Source: Prevotellaceae bacterium | Lineage (GTDB): Bacteria > Bacteroidota > Bacteroidia > Bacteroidales > Bacteroidaceae | Direction: 5' to 3' | Length of the DNA stretch: 11,958 nt | Assembly: GCA_905371275.1 (NCBI GenBank) | Contig: CAJPLH010000048.1 | Location: forward strand, 1 to 11,958 | Part shown: positions 6,774-11,958 of the stretch, one piece after another | Numbering within the stretch: position 1 is the stretch's first letter | Layout: each line of letters starts with the position of its first letter | The notes under the pieces: model-generated | What the model was told of the DNA's origin: nothing | Database searches by the model: none | What the model saw: the letters and a program-made list of their open reading frames with translations, nothing else | Translations under genes and position numbers: made by a program

Positions 6774-9011
6774 ATGTCTGACGAAGTCCTCATCCAGTCC
6801 GCTTTTCAGAGGCTAATCGACACCTATCTAGCCTCACCCCACCGCAAAAAGACGGAAATCATCACAAAAGCCTTCAATTTCGCCAAGGCCGCTCACCGAG
6901 GAGTGCGACGTCGTAGTGGAGAACCCTACATTCTCCACCCCATTGCCGTGGCACAAGTCTGCTGTGAAGAAATGGGAATGGGCTCTACCACCATTTGCGC
7001 TGCCCTCCTACACGATGTCGTGGAAGACACTGACTACACACGCGACGACATTGCCAATCTTTTCGGAGAAAAAATTGCCAACATCGTTGAGGGGGTCACC
7101 AAGGTGAGCGGAGGACTACTCGGCAATCGTGCTTCCATGCAAGCCGAAACCTTCAAGAAGATTCTGCTCACCATGAGCGACGACATACGCGTCATATTGG
7201 TCAAAATTGCCGACAGACTACACAATATGCGCACCCTCGATTCTATGCTGCCCTCAAGGCAGTATAAAATTGTGGGAGAAACACTCTACATCTTCGCACC
7301 GCTTGCCGACAGACTCGGACTCAACCGCATCAAAACGGAACTCGAAGACTTGTCTTTCAAATATGAACATCCCGACGACTACAATGCCGTGATGCAACAT
7401 TTGAGAGATTCCAAAATGGAACGCGATGACGCTATCAATGATTTCACACCTGCCATTCGCCAAGCACTAGACGCTCAAGGCATTGACTATGAGCTCAAAG
7501 CGCGCGTCAAAAGTCCTTACAGCATCTGGCAGAAGATGCAGCGCAAACAAGTGCCCTTCGAAGAGGTTTTCGACATATTGGCCATTCGCATCATTTTCCG
7601 CCCCAAAGATCGCGACAATGAAATCGCGGAGTGCTATGCCATCTATGCCGCCCTCACACAAATCTATAAACCTCACCCCTCAAGATTTCGCGACTGGCTC
7701 TCCACACCTAAAGCCAACGGCTATCAAGCCCTCCACAACACCTTTATGTCGCACCAAGGCAAATGGATTGAGGTGCAAATACGTTCCGACAGAATGGACG
7801 ACGTGGCGGAAGGAGGATTTGCAGCCCATTGGAAATATAAATCCTCTGATGCGCAAGTCGAAGAAAAAGAACTCGACACTTGGGTTAATTCCATTAAAGA
7901 GATTTTGGATGACCCACAACCCGACACGCTCGACCTTCTCGACACCATCAAACTCAATCTCTTTGCCTCCGAACTCAATGTTTTCACCCCAAAAGGCGAC
8001 ATCTTGACTCTCCCACAGGGTGCCACAGTCTTAGACTTTGCGTTCGCCATTCACTCTATGATTGGCAGTCACTGCATCGGAGGTAAGGTGAATCACCGAC
8101 TCGTACCCTTAAGTCATCGCCTTGCCAACGGCGACCAAATTGAGATTCTCACCTCTCAGTCGCAAAACATTCAGTCCGACTGGATGAACTATGTCACCAC
8201 CGGAAAAGCACGTGGACGCATCTCAGCTGCTTTGCGTCGCGCGGCCCGCGAATGTCAGCGCAAGGGAGAAGGGATGTTGCGCGAATTCATCAAATCGCAC
8301 GATTTGGAAGACAGCAACGCCAACATCCAAAAACTCAAATCTTTCCATCAGTTCGACACTCCCTCGGCCTTATATCTTGCTCTAGGAGAAGGAAAATTGG
8401 TGCTCTCTGACCTCGACATTCAGCACCTTCTCGGCAAAAAGACCAAAAGAGGGTGGGGGTGGCGACGATTTGTGCCTTTCCTCAAAGATAAAGCGCAACC
8501 CGAAACGCTCGAGGTGCAAGATAACCTTGACACCAATTTTGTGGAACATCTCGATCGCAAAGCCACGCTCATGCTTTCCGATGAGGTGCTCAATCATTGT
8601 GAACTTTGTAGCCATTGTCACCCCATCAAGGGAGATGAAGTGATGGGATACATCAATCGCCACCACCATCTCGAACTCCATCGCCGTGATTGCACTGTCG
8701 CGCTCAAGCATAAAACGAGTTTCGGCAACAACATCATTGCCACGGAGTGGGACAATGCTCAACCCTCGGCGCATCTCTATGAAGCCACGCTTTCTGTAGA
8801 AGGCATCGATAGCACAAGTGTGTTGCAAGACATCGCTCAGGTTTTTGTGCAGCATTCGCAATATCAGTTGCAGAGCATCCAACTCAATGCACACGATGGC
8901 ATTTTCCAAGGTTGTCTCGGTGTGCGCCTTTCTTCCACTGCTGATGTCCATTCGCTGTGCCACCTTCTCCTCGCTTCTCCTCAAATCACCAAAGTCAATC
9001 GCACCAATTAG
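6774..9011 (+). CDS. rel: Bifunctional (p)ppGpp synthetase/hydrolase, RelA/SpoT family (Rel)
   Basis: A 745-residue long Rel/SpoT protein controlling the stringent response. The N-terminal HD hydrolase is intact: H55 in YILHP, H80-D81 in LLHDVVEDT, E84-D85, and D147 in VKIADRLHNMR. The synthetase domain follows: KSPYSIWQKM with a basic QRKQ segment (246-259), FDILAIRI (266-273), RDWLSTPKANGYQALH (306-321), and EVQIRSDRMDDVAEGGFAAHWKYK from 333 with E333, Q335 and R337. TGS starts near 401 (LNVFTPKGDI). A helical region, a Cys/His-rich module (about 609-640) and a C-terminal ACT-like domain (about 665-745) follow. Both active sites look complete, and the basic synthetase motif fits bifunctional Rel rather than synthetase-only RelA. 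The ATG at 6774 matches the family start. No Shine-Dalgarno is visible. It is the last gene of the conserved block, 135 bases after mltD. Confidence 0.95.
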   Translation: MSDEVLIQSAFQRLIDTYLASPHRKKTEIITKAFNFAKAAHRGVRRRSGEPYILHPIAVAQVCCEEMGMGSTTICAALLHDVVEDTDYTRDDIANLFGEKIANIVEGVTKVSGGLLGNRASMQAETFKKILLTMSDDIRVILVKIADRLHNMRTLDSMLPSRQYKIVGETLYIFAPLADRLGLNRIKTELEDLSFKYEHPDDYNAVMQHLRDSKMERDDAINDFTPAIRQALDAQGIDYELKARVKSPYSIWQKMQRKQVPFEEVFDILAIRIIFRPKDRDNEIAECYAIYAALTQIYKPHPSRFRDWLSTPKANGYQALHNTFMSHQGKWIEVQIRSDRMDDVAEGGFAAHWKYKSSDAQVEEKELDTWVNSIKEILDDPQPDTLDLLDTIKLNLFASELNVFTPKGDILTLPQGATVLDFAFAIHSMIGSHCIGGKVNHRLVPLSHRLANGDQIEILTSQSQNIQSDWMNYVTTGKARGRISAALRRAARECQRKGEGMLREFIKSHDLEDSNANIQKLKSFHQFDTPSALYLALGEGKLVLSDLDIQHLLGKKTKRGWGWRRFVPFLKDKAQPETLEVQDNLDTNFVEHLDRKATLMLSDEVLNHCELCSHCHPIKGDEVMGYINRHHHLELHRRDCTVALKHKTSFGNNIIATEWDNAQPSAHLYEATLSVEGIDSTSVLQDIAQVFVQHSQYQLQSIQLNAHDGIFQGCLGVRLSSTADVHSLCHLLLASPQITKVNRTN

Positions 9012-9076
9012 TTTCTCTGAGGCATCGTAGCTTTTCAGCATTCCATTGGTTCGTCCATTTGTAAACACCTCTCATC

Positions 9077-11221
9077 GTGGATATACAGAAAAACAACATA
9101 GAAAGCATCTTGGATGGAGATAGTACTCAATATACAATTCCTGTCTACCAACGCTATTATAACTGGAGTAAAAAGCAATGTGAGCAACTCTTTCAGGATC
9201 TTTGTCGCATCATTGGCACGAAAGAGGAGCATTTTTTCGGAAGTATTGTCATCAAAAACGAAGGTTTCAGCAAACTACTCATTGACGGACAGCAGCGCAT
9301 CACCACGGTCTCGCTAATGCTTTTGGCTATGCATCGTCTAGCTACGGATGGAGAGAAGGAAGCTAAAAGAAATCTTTTTGATAATATTACTCGAAAGTGT
9401 TTTTACTACACCGATGAGAGCGACGAGTGCCAACCCCACATTTTGCACATTGAGCAAGATAGCAAAGCCTATACTGCATTGCTTCAAGGTGAGAGTGAAA
9501 ATTATGATTTAAACTCTAACATCACGCGCAACTTCTTGTATTTCTATGAAAAAATCAAGGCTTCAGACTATGAAATCAAAGATTTCTATGAAGCTTCGAA
9601 GAAGCTGCAGGTGGTTGTGATTGCTCTCGAGGAAAAGGATAACGCGCAGATGATTTTTGAATCTCTTAATTCCACCGGACTTGCACTGACTGATGGTGAT
9701 AAGATTCGAAACTTCATCTTGATGAACCTTCCCGAAAAATTGCAATCTAAATGTTATACCAACTATTGGCGAAAGATTGAGAAATATGCCAACTTCGATC
9801 AAGACAAGCAAAACTCTTTGAATGCTGTGACGTTGTTTGTGCGCGATTTCCTTACTGCGCGCACACGCTCTATGACCAATATCTCTGAAGTTTATCCACG
9901 TTTCAAAGCTTTTGCTAAAGATTGGCAAGGAGACGCAGAGGGACTCTTAGCCGTGATGACGAAATTTGCACACTATCTTTATCAAATTGAGAATGCTGAG
10001 ACTTCTTCTACACCACTCAATGTGCATCTTCGCCGTTTTGCACTTCTCGAAGTTGGAGTTTCCCACCCCTTCTTGATGCGTCTTCTTGACGATTTCTACG
10101 AGAAGAAAATCTTTGTTGAAGATGTTATTCGTATCATTTGTGTCATGGAAAATTATATTTTCCGCCGTTTCATTTGTGGACTTTCTTCCAATGCCCTCAA
10201 TAGATTGTTTGCAACGCTCTATGACACAGCTATAGGGTTGGTAAATGAGCGTCACGTTTCCTTGGTGCAGGCCATTTCTTTTCTTCTCGTTGACAAAAGC
10301 GAATCTTGGAGATTTCCAAATGATGATGAGTTTGCACAAGCTTTTGCGACGAAGAATGTCTATAAGATGAATCCTAAGAACAAGGTGTATCTCTTTTTTA
10401 GACTCAATGCAGGCCTTGGACTCTCGAATGAAGCAGACACTTCTGTCATTACAAAAATGCAAGATAAAGGAGGGCACTTGTTGTCTGTCGAACATATTAT
10501 GCCACAGCGTTTAAGCAAGGAGTGGAAAGAGGAATTGGGAGAAAATTTTCAGGAAATCCACGAAAAGTGGTTAGACACTATTGCTAATCTCACACTCACC
10601 GGATATAATAGCAGTTATAGCAATAAATCTTTCCAATTTAAGCGACTTGACGTGAAAGATACTGCCGATACTAAAATTGGCTTTGCTTTTTCGGGACTTC
10701 CTATTAACAAATTCATTGGGGAGCAAGAGAAGTGGACAGAAACTGAATTGATGGCACGTTGTGAGTTGCTCACCCAATGCGCCCTCACTATTTGGCAGAA
10801 ACCGCAAGTTGAATATATTGAACGACAGCACGCTAGAGAAACGTTGGCACTTTCCTCCGAAGCCAGCGATTTTACTTACAAACAAGTTTTGGAATGCTCT
10901 ATTGAGGATGAAGTAATCTTGGCCAAACCGAATGAAAGTTGGAAGGATTTCTTTGGACGCATTATGCTCGTCTTGGATACAAATTATCATTACGAGCTAT
11001 GCCAAATAGCGAATGATCCGTCTTTGACAAGATTGCTCCAGAATGAACAAACTAAATTCAGACAGAGTGTGAAAGTGCTTCCTGGCATATACGCATATTT
11101 GCAAAGTTCAACCCAAACGAAAATCGAAATTTTGCAAGGCTTGTTTCAAACTCTTGAGGTGAGCTTGGATTGTGTTGTTTTCAAAGTGCGTGCGAAGAAG
11201 GCTAATTCTGAGGAAGATTAG
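9077..11221 (+). CDS. DUF262-DUF1524 (GmrSD-like) protein, probable nucleic-acid defence enzyme
   Basis: A 714-residue protein with two recognisable parts. The N-terminal DUF262 domain (about 1-260; ParB-like fold, proposed NTPase) shows IPVYQRYYNW (21-30), HFFGSIVI (52-59), the hallmark DGQQR (70-74) and FESLNSTGLALTDGDKIRNF (194-213). The DUF1524 domain (about 460-575; His-Me/HNH nuclease-like) shows VEHIMPQ (471-477), then NLTLTGYNSSYSNKSF (504-519). GmrSD enzymes with this architecture cleave modified phage DNA, so an antiphage or type IV restriction role is inferred. About 125 C-terminal residues (from 590) form a predominantly helical domain I do not recognise. Translation starts at GTG 9077: an in-frame TAA lies at 9062 and this start places IPxYQR at the usual distance from the N-terminus. 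It begins 65 bases after rel with no terminator between, so read-through is possible. T-ending codons are commoner than in the core block. Confidence 0.88.
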   Translation: MDIQKNNIESILDGDSTQYTIPVYQRYYNWSKKQCEQLFQDLCRIIGTKEEHFFGSIVIKNEGFSKLLIDGQQRITTVSLMLLAMHRLATDGEKEAKRNLFDNITRKCFYYTDESDECQPHILHIEQDSKAYTALLQGESENYDLNSNITRNFLYFYEKIKASDYEIKDFYEASKKLQVVVIALEEKDNAQMIFESLNSTGLALTDGDKIRNFILMNLPEKLQSKCYTNYWRKIEKYANFDQDKQNSLNAVTLFVRDFLTARTRSMTNISEVYPRFKAFAKDWQGDAEGLLAVMTKFAHYLYQIENAETSSTPLNVHLRRFALLEVGVSHPFLMRLLDDFYEKKIFVEDVIRIICVMENYIFRRFICGLSSNALNRLFATLYDTAIGLVNERHVSLVQAISFLLVDKSESWRFPNDDEFAQAFATKNVYKMNPKNKVYLFFRLNAGLGLSNEADTSVITKMQDKGGHLLSVEHIMPQRLSKEWKEELGENFQEIHEKWLDTIANLTLTGYNSSYSNKSFQFKRLDVKDTADTKIGFAFSGLPINKFIGEQEKWTETELMARCELLTQCALTIWQKPQVEYIERQHARETLALSSEASDFTYKQVLECSIEDEVILAKPNESWKDFFGRIMLVLDTNYHYELCQIANDPSLTRLLQNEQTKFRQSVKVLPGIYAYLQSSTQTKIEILQGLFQTLEVSLDCVVFKVRAKKANSEED

Positions 11222-11299
11222 CCACTGAATTGCTTCTTCTGTCACAAACCTTAAATTTTCCCCCTATTAGTATATGGGTGGAAATAAGTCCAAAGAGTG

Positions 11300-11327
11300 A
11301 AAAAACGGCATATTTGTGCCGTTTTTT
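11300..11327. terminator. Intrinsic terminator after the DUF262 gene
   Basis: A perfect 11-bp stem (11300-11310 with 11317-11327, GC core CGGCA/TGCCG) closes a 6-base loop and runs directly into T-rich sequence. The stem begins 79 bases after the stop codon. The A-run on the left arm would serve as the U-tract on the other strand, so it could act in both directions. Confidence 0.85.
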
Positions 11328-11429
11328 CTTTTTGTATGCTGTGTTTTGCTATCTTCGGTTTTCTAAATAGGTGTGTAAGTAGTGCAAATGAGTATTATTT
11401 TTGGATGATTGAGAGGGGGATGGGGTGGT

Positions 11430-11495
11430 GTTCGCGTGCGCGTATGCGCGCTCTAGTACTAGGAGTTTTGTTTTTTTGCTGTCACAAGTGTCACA
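11430..11495 (+). repeat. Left arm of an imperfect inverted-repeat pair
   Basis: The inner 35 bases (11461-11495, from AGGAGTTTTG to CACAAGTGTCACA) match the reverse complement of 11724-11759 at 34 of 36 aligned positions, with one gap and one mismatch. The outer GC-rich part (about 11430-11460, with GCGCGTATGCGCG) matches more loosely. It faces the right arm across 228 bases. Confidence 0.85.
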
Positions 11496-11527
11496 GCGGA
11501 TGGGGTTGAAAATACTTCATCATCCCA

Positions 11528-11589
11528 AAAACGACGTATCGTTTTACTGAAAACATCGTGTCGTTTTATGGAAAACAACGTGTTGTTTT
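11528..11589. repeat. Three palindromic repeats with exact 22-bp spacing
   Basis: Copies of an 18-mer with consensus AAAACRWCGTRTYGTTTT start at 11528, 11550 and 11572. Each is near-palindromic: the third has perfect 8-bp arms (AAAACAAC/GTTGTTTT) around GT, the first has one mismatch and the second two. A degenerate fourth trace (AAAAGTTGTTTT) lies near 11613. The array sits inside the inverted-repeat pair. The 22-base spacing, about two helical turns, would put protein-binding sites on one DNA face. Confidence 0.8.
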
Positions 11590-11723
11590 GGATTGGAGGT
11601 CGAAAAGTTGTTTTGAGGATGGTGTTTTGGGGAGTTTTTGGGGTGGAGTAGTAGCGTGAAAGTGTGGGATGTTGTTTCTGAAATCAATGTAAATGGTTAT
11701 TACATAATGGTTTATAGAGTTTG

Positions 11724-11786
11724 TGTGACACTTGTGAAAGCAAAAAACACAAAACTCCTGTAGTGTGTGCGCGTACGCGCGCGAGC
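11724..11786 (-). repeat. Right arm of the inverted-repeat pair
   Basis: Reverse-complement partner of the arm at 11430-11495. The inner portion (11724-11759) is nearly identical to it. The outer portion contains GCGCGTACGCGC (11769-11780), a perfect palindrome corresponding to the imperfect GCGCGTATGCGC of the left arm. Confidence 0.85.
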
Positions 11787-11797
11787 ATCGCGCGATG
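11769..11797. repeat. Two adjacent perfect 12-bp palindromes
   Basis: GCGCGTACGCGC (11769-11780) and CATCGCGCGATG (11786-11797) are each exactly self-complementary and separated by five bases. They are GC-rich against an A/T-rich surround and lie at the outer edge of the right inverted-repeat arm. Confidence 0.85.
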
Positions 11798-11836
11798 TTA
11801 TTTGATTTCCTCTCGTGCTTGGCCATTGCACGCCGT

Positions 11837-11958
11837 CTAGCATCTAGTCCTTCTAGTCTTTCTAAATCTTCTAGTGCTTCTAGTTCTTCTAGAGCTTCTA
11901 GTCCATCTAGTCCTTCTAGTCTTTCTAAATCTTCTAGTGCTTCTAGTTCTTCTAGAGC
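11837..11958. repeat. 9-bp CTAG minisatellite with 63-bp super-units, continuing beyond the window
   Basis: From 11844 to the window end every ninth base begins CTAG (or CTAA at 11862 and 11925): 13 phased units, plus a CTAG at 11837 just before the array. Units differ at the last five positions, and the order of units repeats every seven units: CTAGTCCTT at 11844 recurs at 11907 and the CTAA variant at 11862 recurs at 11925, giving a 63-bp higher-order period. The last visible units repeat the first super-unit without change. The unit family is shared with the array between mltD and rel. Confidence 0.92.

Larger units (their letters stand above)
11222..11958. other. Gene-free, repeat-rich right end
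   Basis: No reading frame here has a family I recognise or codon use like the neighbouring genes. The stretch holds, in order: a terminator, about 100 bases without clear structure (11328-11429), an inverted-repeat pair, palindromic 22-bp repeats, a G/T-rich tract with several G runs (about 11600-11655), two 12-bp palindromes, and a 9-bp minisatellite running off the end. A short + frame beginning inside the terminator is not counted as a gene. Confidence 0.7.

Noticed and set aside
9028..9035. TAGCTTTT as a -7 promoter element for the DUF262 gene
   Set aside because: It misses the final G of TAnnTTTG and has no supporting -33 element; too weak to call.
9891..9899. DnaA-box-like TTATCCACG as a hint of oriC
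   Set aside because: It is a single copy inside a coding sequence, and no cluster of DnaA boxes was found in the repeat-rich tail.
11297..11509. Small + strand frame resembling a hydrophobic signal-bearing peptide
   Set aside because: It starts with GTG inside the terminator stem and its hydrophobic part is read from the terminator T-run; it ends in the inverted-repeat arm. No coding support.
11837..11958. CRISPR array at the right edge
   Set aside because: Units are 9 bp and contiguous with no unique spacers, so this is a minisatellite.

Overview
The window looks like chromosomal DNA from a member of the Bacteroidales, probably Porphyromonas/Prevotellaceae-like. The evidence is the gene order parA-parB-DUF5683-mltD-rel, which is typical of that order, a TAnnTTTG promoter element ahead of parA, the absence of clear Shine-Dalgarno sequences, and a fimbrillin-like secreted protein at the left edge. 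Species cannot be fixed from the sequence alone. All supported genes lie on the + strand.

Layout. (1) 2-2170: the 3' part of a large exported, fimbrillin-like surface protein whose first codons lie outside the window, followed by a strong hairpin terminator (2191-2231). (2) 2232-2412: a short regulatory region with a TAnnTTTG element surrounded by three half-parS-like words. (3) 2413-9011: a co-directional core block: ParA (Soj) and ParB for chromosome segregation, a DUF5683 membrane protein, an MltD-type lytic transglycosylase with a C-terminal LysM, and a bifunctional Rel/SpoT (p)ppGpp synthetase-hydrolase. Gaps run from 39 to 135 bp and no terminator is visible inside, so co-transcription is plausible. 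(4) 9077-11221: a GTG-started DUF262-DUF1524 (GmrSD-like) protein, probably a nucleic-acid defence enzyme, ended by a hairpin terminator (11300-11327). (5) 11328-11958: no convincing gene but dense repeat structure: an imperfect inverted repeat of about 60 bp per arm around a 228-bp interval, three palindromic repeats with exact 22-bp spacing inside it, two perfect 12-bp palindromes, and a 9-bp CTAG-phased minisatellite organised in 63-bp super-units that runs off the window.

How the parts fit. ParA/ParB handle origin segregation, DUF5683 and MltD belong to the envelope, and Rel sets (p)ppGpp levels. The same block recurs in Bacteroidales as housekeeping genes. The left surface gene and the right DUF262 gene have more T-ending codons than the C-rich core block and look like accessory cargo on either side.

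The parts most worth a second look are non-coding: the half-parS cluster at the parA promoter, which suggests ParB autoregulation, and the repeat families on the right. Related 9-bp CTAG arrays lie on both sides of the rel-DUF262 pair in the same orientation. No complete new multi-gene system could be demonstrated.
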